64,000 bases of DNA, from positions 992,001 to 1,056,000 of the forward strand of contig NZ_JAQRMY010000002.1 in the NCBI RefSeq assembly GCF_028613635.1. The letters run 5' to 3'. This DNA is from Devosia sp. ZB163 (GTDB lineage: Bacteria; Pseudomonadota; Alphaproteobacteria; Rhizobiales; Devosiaceae). Position 1 is the stretch's first letter. Every line of letters starts with the position of its first letter. Positions 9,051 to 19,143 of the stretch are shown here, in pieces. Below the pieces are notes generated by a model. It did not search any database. It saw only the letters and a list, made by a program, of their open reading frames with translations, and was not told the origin of the DNA. The translations under genes were made by a program, and so were the position numbers.

Positions 9051-9452
9051 ATGAACTTCGACTCCCTCTCCAGGTACCGTCCTCAGGCTCTCGCAGTGCT
9101 CCGCATCGTCACGGCATTGCTCTTCATCGCGCATGGCACGCAGAAGCTGTTCGCCCTCCCGGCCGGCGGCATGCCGGGCCCGGTCGACTATTTCTCGCTG
9201 ATGGGGCTCGCGGGCTTCCTCGAAGCCTTCGGCGGCCTTGCGATCCTCGTGGGTATCTTCACCCGCCCGGTGGCCTTCGTGCTCTCCGGCCTGATGGCCG
9301 CCGCCTACTGGATGGCGCACGCTCCGAACAGCATCTTCCCGGTGAACAACGGTGGCGACGCCGCCATCATGTTCTGCTTCGCCTTCCTCTACCTCGTCTT
9401 CTCCGGCCCCGGGGCCTGGAGCATCGACGAAGCGCGCGCCAGGAGCGCCTGA
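9051..9452 (+). CDS. DoxX family membrane protein (copy 1)
   Basis: A 133-residue protein with four predicted membrane helices and DoxX family features: ALAVLRIVTALLFIAHGTQK near the N-terminus, SLMGLAGFLEAFGGLAILVG, FTRPVAFVLSG and PGAWSID at the end. DoxX-like proteins are inner-membrane proteins linked in some species to thiosulfate/sulfite and redox stress, but no substrate can be read from the sequence. It starts MNFDSLSRYRPQ. A second member follows 190 bases later on the same strand. Confidence 0.87.
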   Translation: MNFDSLSRYRPQALAVLRIVTALLFIAHGTQKLFALPAGGMPGPVDYFSLMGLAGFLEAFGGLAILVGIFTRPVAFVLSGLMAAAYWMAHAPNSIFPVNNGGDAAIMFCFAFLYLVFSGPGAWSIDEARARSA

Positions 9453-9570
9453 TCCGCGAGACCTCCCCTGCAACGCGGGGGAGGATCCTCCTCCCGACCC
9501 TGCAACCGGCACCACGGGCAGGACAGTCCCGGATCACGGGCAATCACAAACATGTCAGGTACGAAACCTT

Positions 9571-9642
9571 CAGTTGCTCCGAATCTTGAGCGTTGTCCTC
9601 TTCAATTGCGCCCACATCCGAGGCGTCAGCAGGACAACACCG
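9571..9642 (+). promoter_or_regulatory. Leader of doxX copy 2 (duplicated upstream element)
   Basis: This counterpart of the 8975-9050 leader shares CAGTTG, GAATCTTGA, GCGCCCACA and GGCGTCAGC at matching positions. AGGA eight bases before ATG 9643 is a reasonable ribosome site. The conserved blocks suggest that the two genes answer to the same control, though no known operator is recognised. Confidence 0.42.
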
Positions 9643-10074
9643 ATGAATTTCGAGGCCACACTCAACAGATACCAGCCCTATGCGCTGGCGGTACTTCGCA
9701 TCGTTACAGCTCTCTGCTTCATGACTCACGGCACGCAGAAGATGTTCGGCTTTCCCGCCTCGCAGGGTGGCGGCGGCGGTTTCGAGCTCTTCAGCCTGAT
9801 GGGTCTTGCCGCCATCCTAGAAGTCTTCGGCGGCCTCGCCATCCTTCTTGGCCTCTTCACCCGTCCCGTCGCCTTCGTGCTGGCTGGGCAGATGGCCTAC
9901 GCCTTCTGGTTCGTCCACGTGCCGTTGATGGGGCAGGGCAACATCATCCCGATCGCCAACGGCGGCGAAAGTGCAGTGCTCTTCTGCTTCATCTTCCTGT
10001 TTCTCGTCTTCGCCGGCCCCGGTGCCTGGAGCGTCGATGGAGCGCTCAAGTCCCGCAGCCGCGTCACTGCTTGA
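9643..10074 (+). CDS. DoxX family membrane protein (copy 2)
   Basis: A 143-residue paralogue of the upstream DoxX gene. It keeps YALAVLRIVTALCFMTHGTQK, FSLMGLAAILEVFGGLAIL, FTRPVAFVLAGQMAYAFW and PGAWSVDGAL. It differs by a Gly-rich insertion after FPASQ and by a longer loop (VPLMGQGNIIPIANGGES). The start MNFEATLNRYQP parallels MNFDSLSRYRPQ in copy 1. The frame is open back to 9352, but that part overlaps copy 1 and is not conserved. Function unknown beyond the family. Confidence 0.87.
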   Translation: MNFEATLNRYQPYALAVLRIVTALCFMTHGTQKMFGFPASQGGGGGFELFSLMGLAAILEVFGGLAILLGLFTRPVAFVLAGQMAYAFWFVHVPLMGQGNIIPIANGGESAVLFCFIFLFLVFAGPGAWSVDGALKSRSRVTA

Positions 10075-10107
10075 TCGGGTGGGCGACAAAAACCCAGCCC
10101 GGAAACG

Positions 10108-10137
10108 AAAAGGCCGCCCCAGGGCGGCCTTCTTGCT
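10108..10137. terminator. Bidirectional intrinsic terminator
   Basis: AAGGCCGCC and GGCGGCCTT pair as a nine-base stem (10110-10131), with TTCTTGCTTT on the + side and an A-rich run on the other. It lies between the convergent doxX copy 2 and the DUF4282 gene and can serve both. Confidence 0.8.
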
Positions 10138-10138
10138 T

Positions 10139-10603
10139 TCAGATGTCCGGCTTGCTGCTTGGCGGCGACCGTCGCGCCGTGCGGCGCGGTGTCGTGGGGG
10201 CAGGGGGCACAACCTCTTCGCTGGTCTCGATGTCCTCGTCGGGCGCATCCTCGGCGATATCGTGGATGGCGTCCCGAACCTCGTCGATCAGCGACGTCGG
10301 CACGCGGCTGAGGCTCACCGCGCGCGTCACGCCCTCGTTGGCCTTGAAGAAGACCAGGAGAACCTCGCACACCACGCGCAGCACGATCAGGAACAGCGCG
10401 CCGTACACCGCGATCTCGAGCAGGCCCCAGAGCCCGTCCCCGAAATTGCGACCGAAGCTCGCGAACAGGTGGCCCACCGACCACAGCAGCAGGGCCGCAA
10501 GGCCCGTCACATACAGCACCGGCACCAGCCGCGGCGACAGGATCGTCTCCAGCCGGAACAGGGTGGGCGAAAGGAAGATTTTCTTGAGATCGTCCAGCGT
10601 CAT
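10139..10603 (-). CDS. DUF4282 domain membrane protein
   Basis: A 154-residue protein with two membrane helices, one after SPRLVPVLYVTGLAALLLW and one around LLEIAVYGALFLIVLRVVCEVLLVFF, the usual DUF4282 layout. An acidic and Pro/Arg-rich tail follows. The ATG at 10603 gives MTLDDLKKIFLSP; the upstream extension of the frame is not conserved. DUF4282 proteins have no established role. It lies downstream of lipB on the same strand with 46 bases between them. Confidence 0.75.
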   Translation of the reverse strand: MTLDDLKKIFLSPTLFRLETILSPRLVPVLYVTGLAALLLWSVGHLFASFGRNFGDGLWGLLEIAVYGALFLIVLRVVCEVLLVFFKANEGVTRAVSLSRVPTSLIDEVRDAIHDIAEDAPDEDIETSEEVVPPAPTTPRRTARRSPPSSKPDI

Positions 10604-10649
10604 GGCCAAAGCCCCAGAACGGAATCGGTCAGGCGTGAAAATGGCGATA

Positions 10650-11402
10650 TCAGGCCGCCGAAACAAGTGCTTCCGGCGCCAGGTCCTTGGCCGCGCCGAA
10701 CCTCCGCTCGAAAGCGGCGCGCAGGGCACCGTCCACCTCCGCCATGGAAACGATCTGGCCGAGGTCCTCGAAGCTGGTCACACCCTGGTCGGTGATCCCG
10801 CACGGCACGATGCCGTCGAAATGGCCGAGCGTGGGAGACACGTTGATGGCGATGCCGTGGAAGGTCACCCACCGGCTGACCCGCACGCCGATCGCCGCGA
10901 TCTTGTCCTCGCGACCCGGCCCCTTGTCCGGCCGCGCCACCCAGACACCGATCCGCCCGTCACGCCGCTCGCCCTTGATGTTGAAGGCGGCCAGCGTGTC
11001 GATCACCAGCCCCTCCAGCCCCTGCACGAGGCAGCGCACGTCGCGCCCGCGCTGGCGCAGGTCGAGCATGAAGTAGACCACCCGCTGTCCCGGCCCGTGA
11101 TAGGTGTACTGCCCGCCTCGCCCGGCGTCGTAGACGGGGAATCGGTTGGGCGCCAAGAGGTCATCGGGCGCCGCCGACGTGCCGGCCGTATAGAGCGGCG
11201 GATGCTCCAGCAACCACACCTGCTCGCCGGCCGTACCCTCTGCGATGGCCGCAGCACGGGCGCGCATCGCCTCGAGCGCCGCAGGGTAGGCCACGAGCTC
11301 GTCCGAGATTCGCCATTCGACCGGCAGCCCATCGGCACGCATCAGTTTGGCGCCGGTGTCGCAAATTGGCTCAGTCGTTAACGCTTCGGTAAGCAAGGGC
11401 AT
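10650..11402 (-). CDS. lipB: Lipoyl(octanoyl) transferase LipB
   Basis: A 250-residue LipB. It moves octanoyl from acyl carrier protein to lipoyl domains, the step before LipA. Family marks are [35 protein letters not shown]-type [32 protein letters not shown] and the catalytic Cys in GIVPCGI. ATG 11402 has GGAG six bases upstream; a later ATG at 11342 is possible. LipA and all PDH subunits are in this window near 40-48 kb. Confidence 0.93.
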   Translation of the reverse strand: MPLLTEALTTEPICDTGAKLMRADGLPVEWRISDELVAYPAALEAMRARAAAIAEGTAGEQVWLLEHPPLYTAGTSAAPDDLLAPNRFPVYDAGRGGQYTYHGPGQRVVYFMLDLRQRGRDVRCLVQGLEGLVIDTLAAFNIKGERRDGRIGVWVARPDKGPGREDKIAAIGVRVSRWVTFHGIAINVSPTLGHFDGIVPCGITDQGVTSFEDLGQIVSMAEVDGALRAAFERRFGAAKDLAPEALVSAA

Positions 11403-11463
11403 CGGATGCTCCGATCCATCGGGCCCGGCATGATTCAGGCGGGCGGTCGTTCGTGGTCTATGT

Positions 11464-11697
11464 ATGAACACTCTAGACACAATTGAAGTCGATATCACGG
11501 TGGAACTGGGTGCGGCGACCATGCCCATCCATCACCTGCTGCGCATGGGCCGTGGCGCAGTGATCGAACTCGACACGACCGAGAACGACCCGTTCCGCGT
11601 CTATGCCAACAACACCCTCATCGCCCGTGGCGAAGTGAAGGTGGAAGACGGCCGTCTCAGCGTCGAGCTGACCGAAAAGGTCCGCCGCCCCGCCTGA
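11464..11697 (+). CDS. Small SpoA-domain (FliN/FliM-like) protein
   Basis: A 77-residue protein that is almost entirely one SpoA domain: [29 protein letters not shown], then [24 protein letters not shown]. This is the fold of the flagellar motor switch protein FliN and of type III secretion C-ring proteins. No other flagellar gene is in the window, and the protein lacks the N-terminal part of FliN, so its partner is unknown. It is divergent from lipB with 61 bases between the starts. The ribosome site is weak. Confidence 0.72.
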   Translation: MNTLDTIEVDITVELGAATMPIHHLLRMGRGAVIELDTTENDPFRVYANNTLIARGEVKVEDGRLSVELTEKVRRPA

Positions 11698-11844
11698 TCG
11701 GGGGCTGCGCACGGCTTCCAACCGGCTATTCCCCGGACCACTTTCCCACTTGTGGCAAAAGCGGAATTAATCGCTTGCACCATCCGCCGGGCGTTGCTAC
11801 ACGCTGCCTCGCTTCGCCGAAAGGTGTTGCTTCTACCTCGGCGT

Positions 11845-11929
11845 GCGGTCGTGGCGGAATTGGTAGACGCGCAGCGTTGAGGTCGCTGTGCCGCAAGGCG
11901 TGGAAGTTCGAGTCTTCTCGACCGCACCA
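11845..11929 (+). tRNA. tRNA-Leu (GAG anticodon)
   Basis: The acceptor stem is GCGGTCG (11845-11851) with CGACCGC (11919-11925), then discriminator A and encoded CCA. The D-arm holds AATTGGTAGACGC. The anticodon stem CAGCG/CGCTG encloses TTGAGGT, giving GAG at 11879-11881. A long variable arm, GTGCCGCAAGGCGT, marks it as class II (Leu). The T-arm is GAAGTTCGAGTCTTC. Confidence 0.96.
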
Positions 11930-11959
11930 GGGTCCCTCCCGATCCTGCAGTCCAAAACA

Positions 11960-11991
11960 AGCGGCTCCCCTTGGGGAGCCGTTGTTGTTTC
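11960..11991 (+). terminator. Intrinsic terminator of tRNA-Leu
   Basis: CGGCTCCCC and GGGGAGCCG form a nine-pair stem around TT (11962-11981), followed by TTGTTGTTT. It lies about 33 bases after the tRNA 3' end. Confidence 0.82.
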
Positions 11992-12075
11992 GGCGCCCGG
12001 TTTCCTCGCGCAACAACTCACCCGCCGCCAGCCCAAGCGCGCACCACTCGAAATCTGCCTATTGACCCGACTCAA

Positions 12076-12237
<162 letters not shown>

Positions 12238-12328
12238 GGCTTGAGATACCATTCACCGGCAAGCAAGCGGCTCCTCAGGCGAGCCGCCGCCCCCGCGCCA
12301 GGCGATCGAGTCAATCCGCTGAAATTCG

Positions 12329-12388
12329 GGCGATACTGCACCGAGAGTGGCAGAAGTCGTTGACTGAAATCACAATTTCAGTATCGCC
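12329..12388. repeat. Inverted repeat upstream of the small secreted protein
   Basis: GGCGATACTG (12329-12338) is perfectly repeated in inverse as CAGTATCGCC (12379-12388). The homology extends imperfectly outward with GAAATT / GAAAT. Inside, at 12365-12380, TGAAAT and ATTTCA form a second dyad. The surrounding 12360-12450 is AT-rich against the background. Otherwise 12238-12585 contains no gene I can support. Confidence 0.45.
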
Positions 12389-12585
12389 GAAATGTGAGAA
12401 TGTGGTTGTTGTTTTACGACTTTCACGGCCAGAAATATCGGTGGTAATTTAAGCTTCCTCTGCTGAACGACCTTACGTCGTTGCCCGGCGCCAATCCCGC
12501 CGGACGCAGGAACGTTGTTTGCTTGAAGTTCGCCAGGGGCGCACGGGAGAAATCCCTCTCCGTGCGAACAAGGGAGGAGTACCAA

Positions 12586-12840
12586 ATGAAGCTCAAGCTC
12601 ATCGCAGCAACGATAGTTCTCAGTGCCGCTTCTCTCGCCGCCGGGCCGGCGTTCGCCCAGCAACAGGCCACAAACGCAACGGCTCCGGTTGCGCAGGGAC
12701 AGTCGCAGGCGGCGGCGCCCACCAACCGGGGAGGCTTCGGCAATTTCGGTTCGACATCGCTGATGTGCCTCGAGTGGCATTGCCAGGGAAGTGAATGCAT
12801 CTGCATCCGCTTCACGACCGCGCAGGTCGTCCAGAACTAG
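12586..12840 (+). CDS. Small secreted Cys-containing protein, unknown function
   Basis: An 84-residue protein. The first 25 residues form a Sec signal peptide (MKLKLIAATIVLSAASLAAG, then PAFA before QQ). The mature part is about 60 residues: a Gln/Ala/Thr-rich linker, then GGFGNFGSTS, and a compact four-Cys end, MCLEWHCQGSECICIRF. The pattern suggests two disulfides or a metal site. GGGAGGAG lies six bases before the ATG, one of the strongest ribosome sites in the window, so it is probably well expressed. I recognise no family. Confidence 0.7.
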   Translation: MKLKLIAATIVLSAASLAAGPAFAQQQATNATAPVAQGQSQAAAPTNRGGFGNFGSTSLMCLEWHCQGSECICIRFTTAQVVQN

Positions 12841-12947
12841 ACTTCCCAAACCGGTCTGACCGGAACGCGAGGGGGGGCAATGCGGTCGGCGCTCCGCCCC
12901 TTCGGTCGAAATGTCCCCTTGGTATCGTCGCCGTCCCGGCCTACATA

Positions 12948-12964
12948 CCTTTAGTCACTAGAGG
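12948..12964. promoter_or_regulatory. MerR-type operator dyad
   Basis: CCTTTAGTCACTAGAGG is symmetric at 14 of 16 paired positions around the central C. Its spacing and the TAGT/ACTA core are typical of MerR-family operators, which sit in an over-long promoter spacer. It ends 19 bases before the MerR start codon, so autoregulation is the simplest reading. No divergent gene is adjacent. Confidence 0.6.
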
Positions 12965-12983
12965 AATGTCGGACGGATTGGCG

Positions 12984-13406
12984 ATGAATCTCCCCATTGG
13001 CGAACTGGCGCGGCGCACCGGCGTGAAGGTGCCAACCATCCGGTTCTACGAGCAGATCGGCTTGCTGCCGCAGCCCCCGCGCACCGAGGGCAACCAGCGC
13101 CGCTACGGCAAGGCCGAGGTCAACCGGCTGAACTTCATCCGCCACTCGCGCGAACTCGGCTTCGACGTCGACGACATTCGCGGGCTGCTCGAAATGTCAT
13201 CCCAGCCGCAGGCCTCGTGCCATCAGGCCGACAGCATCGCCCGCAACCACCTGGCCGAGATCGACCGCCGCATCGCCAGCCTCAGGGCGCTGCGCGGCGA
13301 ACTCTCCCGCATGGTCGAGGAATGCACCCACGGCCGCATCTGCGATTGCCGGATCATCGAGGTGCTGGCCGATCACAGCCAGTGCAAGGCCGAGCACGCC
13401 CACTAG
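12984..13406 (+). CDS. MerR-family transcriptional regulator
   Basis: A 140-residue MerR protein: PIGELARRTGVKVPTIRFYE is the winged helix-turn-helix, PPRTEGNQRRYG the wing, followed by a long dimer helix. The C-terminal end has Cys in ASCHQAD, EECTHGRICDCRIIE and SQC, in the positions where metal-sensing MerR proteins bind ligand, so a metal or oxidant inducer is likely but unproved. ATG 12966 is an alternative start, but GAGG is too close to it. The stop overlaps the stop of the convergent next gene. Confidence 0.85.
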   Translation: MNLPIGELARRTGVKVPTIRFYEQIGLLPQPPRTEGNQRRYGKAEVNRLNFIRHSRELGFDVDDIRGLLEMSSQPQASCHQADSIARNHLAEIDRRIASLRALRGELSRMVEECTHGRICDCRIIEVLADHSQCKAEHAH

Positions 13407-13657
13407 AGGTCGGGGTATTTCCTCTTGGCATAGGTGAGGAAGATGCCGGCGATCACGCCGAACACGATCCCGGCAAGGAGCAGGGCGATCCCCGGAACGA
13501 CAGCCCCGATGACACTCGCCGGCGTCGCCCCCGGCGCCATTATCGACATCACCGGCATCAGGATGGTCGCCAGCACGCCGAACACCATCAGCAGAATGGC
13601 CACCAGCAGCAGCTTGCTGCCAACATCGATCGAGAACGGTTCGTGTGTCGTAGCCAA
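13403..13657 (-). CDS. Two-helix small membrane protein, unknown function
   Basis: An 84-residue protein with two hydrophobic helices, KLLLVAILLMVFGVLATILM and VIGAVVPGIALLLAGIVFGV, joined by a loop MSIMAPGATPAS and closed by a basic tail YAKRKYPDL. I chose TTG at 13657 because AGGGGG sits six bases upstream; GTG at 13690 is the other option. Its stop shares three bases with the MerR stop (CTAG). No family is recognised. Confidence 0.55.
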   Translation of the reverse strand: MATTHEPFSIDVGSKLLLVAILLMVFGVLATILMPVMSIMAPGATPASVIGAVVPGIALLLAGIVFGVIAGIFLTYAKRKYPDL

Positions 13658-13743
13658 GTGTCGCCCCCTCAAGCGCCCGCCCGCCGACACGCCGGCGGAC
13701 GATTGCCGTGAGTCTGGCAGGGCTTAACCGCTAGCGCAACCCG

Positions 13744-14118
13744 CTACACCACCTCGGCGAGGTGGAAGTTCCGCGCAACCGCATGGTCGCGCAGCCCGAA
13801 CGCCGGCAGCCGCCCCGGCACCAGCGCATCGGCCACCGCGTCCTTGTCCGCCGCCTCCGTGGCATCGACCACCACGCGGACGAACGGCTCCGCCATCCCG
13901 AGCCGCACCTTCTCCTGCAGCTCGAACAGCAGCACCCGCACATTCCCGCGGCTCTCGCACGCGATGCACTCCGTTCCCGGCGCATGCGCATGCAGCGGCG
14001 GATCAAGCTTGACCACCGCCGTATCCCGCCCCCCGAACCGCGCAAGCGCCGCCTTGTCGGTGACCACGATCACCGGCACGGAGCGATCGCGGCGCGCAAA
14101 GGGGGCAGGGGAGGTCAC
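13744..14118 (-). CDS. Degenerate COG0523/CobW-like protein without P-loop
   Basis: A 124-residue protein that resembles the N-terminal half of COG0523 (CobW/ZigA) GTPases. SVPVIVVTDKAALARF takes the place of the P-loop strand, CIACESRGNVRVLL matches the GCxCC-RGDL metal motif, and VRVVVDATEAAD matches the VVIETTGLAD switch. The Walker A GKT is gone and the first Cys of the metal motif is Glu. A GTG start at 14118 has GGGGGGA seven bases upstream. It lies 100 bases after metH on the same strand, beyond a repeat. Function unknown; a metal-related helper is speculative. Confidence 0.55.
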   Translation of the reverse strand: MTSPAPFARRDRSVPVIVVTDKAALARFGGRDTAVVKLDPPLHAHAPGTECIACESRGNVRVLLFELQEKVRLGMAEPFVRVVVDATEAADKDAVADALVPGRLPAFGLRDHAVARNFHLAEVV

Positions 14119-14157
14119 CGTGGGATCCCCCCGTGGCGCTGCCGGTGCAGAACGCGT

Positions 14158-14199
14158 CCCCTCGCCCCTCCGGGGAGAGGGCTGGGGTGAGGGGCAGCC
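14158..14199. repeat. REP-like palindromic repeat, copy 3
   Basis: CCCCTCGCCCCTCCGGGGAGAGGG followed by GGGGTGAGGGG repeats the layout of the elements at 5590 and 5716. It lies between metH and the COG0523-like ORF and could form the 3' end of the metH transcript. Confidence 0.65.
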
Positions 14200-14218
14200 A
14201 GGTGAACCAGACGAGCCA

Positions 14219-17980
<3,762 letters not shown>

Positions 17981-18044
17981 AGCTCGACTTTCCAGCGTCA
18001 GTAACGCCACTATGCGGCAGGTCCCGCCTGTCTTCGCATGCGGG

Positions 18045-18064
18045 ATATAAAGATATCTTTATAT
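18045..18064. promoter_or_regulatory. Perfect 20-bp palindrome between metH and hydrolase (SahR-like operator)
   Basis: ATATAAAGATATCTTTATAT is perfectly symmetric. From memory of comparative work, ArsR-family regulators of methionine metabolism (SahR), which respond to S-adenosylhomocysteine, use sites with an ATAAAGATATCTTTAT core, and metH is a usual target in Hyphomicrobiales. It lies 64 bases before metH and 79 before the divergent hydrolase, so it could affect both. No sahR gene is in the window. Confidence 0.7.
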
Positions 18065-18143
18065 GACTGTCCGTTCGCGGGCAAGCAAGGGGGTTTCGGC
18101 CAGCCGGCCGGAACCGAAACATTCACGCGAGACGTTCCCGTTC

Positions 18144-18851
18144 ATGGCAATCCCGATCCTGCTCATACCCGGCCTCAGCTGCACCGCCCAGATCTATGCC
18201 CGACAGGTGCCGGCACTGTGGCGGTTCGGGCCAGTGACGGTCGCCAACCACACCGAGGGTGGCAGCATGACCGAGATCGCCGCCGCGATCCTGAGCGACG
18301 CACCGCCAGGATTCGCGCTGGCCGGCTTCTCCATGGGCGGCTACCTCGCCTTCGAGATCATGCGGCAGGCGAGGGACCGCGTCCTGGGCCTCGCCCTGCT
18401 GGACACCTCGGCCCGTCCTGACAGCCCGGAAGCCACCGAAAAGCGCCGCTCCGCCATCGCGCTGGCGGAGCAGGGGAAGTTCACCCTGGCCGTGCAGCAG
18501 TCCTTCCCCAACACCGTCCACCCCGACCACCTGGACAATGCCGCGCTCAAGGCCCTCCATTCCGGCATGGCCAAATCCGTCGGGCCACAAACCTACATCC
18601 GCCATCAGAACGCGATCATCGCCCGCCCCGATTCCCGACCCGACCTCGCGGCGATCGCGGTCCCCACGCTTGTCGTCGTGGGCGAGGCCGACGCCATCAC
18701 CCTCCCGGACGCCGCCCGCGAAATGGCAACAGGCATCCCCGACGCGAATCTCGTGATCGTTCCAAAAGCAGGCCACATGGCCCTCGCCGAACAACCCGAA
18801 GTGGTGACCGAAGCAATGGTGCAGTGGCTGGAAACCGTCGCCGCGGCCTAG
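18144..18851 (+). CDS. Alpha/beta-fold hydrolase
   Basis: A 235-residue alpha/beta hydrolase without signal peptide. The nucleophile elbow is GFSMGGY (catalytic Ser), the acid is the Asp in VVGEADAITLP, and the base the His in KAGHMALAEQP. ILLIPGLSCTAQIY is the oxyanion strand. The substrate cannot be told. The ATG at 18144 is chosen because the 27-residue extension upstream would run over the palindrome shared with metH. Confidence 0.87.
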   Translation: MAIPILLIPGLSCTAQIYARQVPALWRFGPVTVANHTEGGSMTEIAAAILSDAPPGFALAGFSMGGYLAFEIMRQARDRVLGLALLDTSARPDSPEATEKRRSAIALAEQGKFTLAVQQSFPNTVHPDHLDNAALKALHSGMAKSVGPQTYIRHQNAIIARPDSRPDLAAIAVPTLVVVGEADAITLPDAAREMATGIPDANLVIVPKAGHMALAEQPEVVTEAMVQWLETVAAA

Positions 18852-18932
18852 TTCTGCTGGGAGGCCGCAGCTACGAGAGAATCTACGAACCCACCCTTCG
18901 CACCCACCGCCACCACACTTGCATTCCCCCCA

Positions 18933-19034
18933 CCGTCATCCCCGGGCTTGACCCGGGGACCCAGCGGAGCGCCCCTCAAGCTCGAAGCTGGCAGCACCAT
19001 CCATGGGTCCCCGGGTCAAGCCCGGGGATGACGG
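18933..19034. repeat. Long inverted repeat (alphaproteobacterial intergenic element)
   Basis: The left arm (18933-18963), CCGTCATCCCCGGGCTTGAC then CCGGGGACCCA, is repeated in inverse at 19004-19034 after a spacer of 40 bases. This is the well-known CGTCATCCCCGGGCTTGACC palindromic repeat scattered through many alphaproteobacterial genomes. It fills most of 18852-19143, where no gene is seen. Confidence 0.88.
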
Positions 19035-19143
19035 CCGATAGAGGCGCCCCATCAGGTACGTCACAGCCGAATCCCCAGCATTTGAAGCAAATTAACTCCC
19101 GCTCAACCACGTTCCGTTTCCCCCGCAGCATGCGGGAAAGGGT

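Noticed and set aside
17981-18143. Possible cobalamin, SAM or SAH riboswitch ahead of metH.
   Set aside because: Only about 160 bases separate metH from the divergent gene, and no B12-box or SAM/SAH riboswitch core is visible; the palindrome explains control better.
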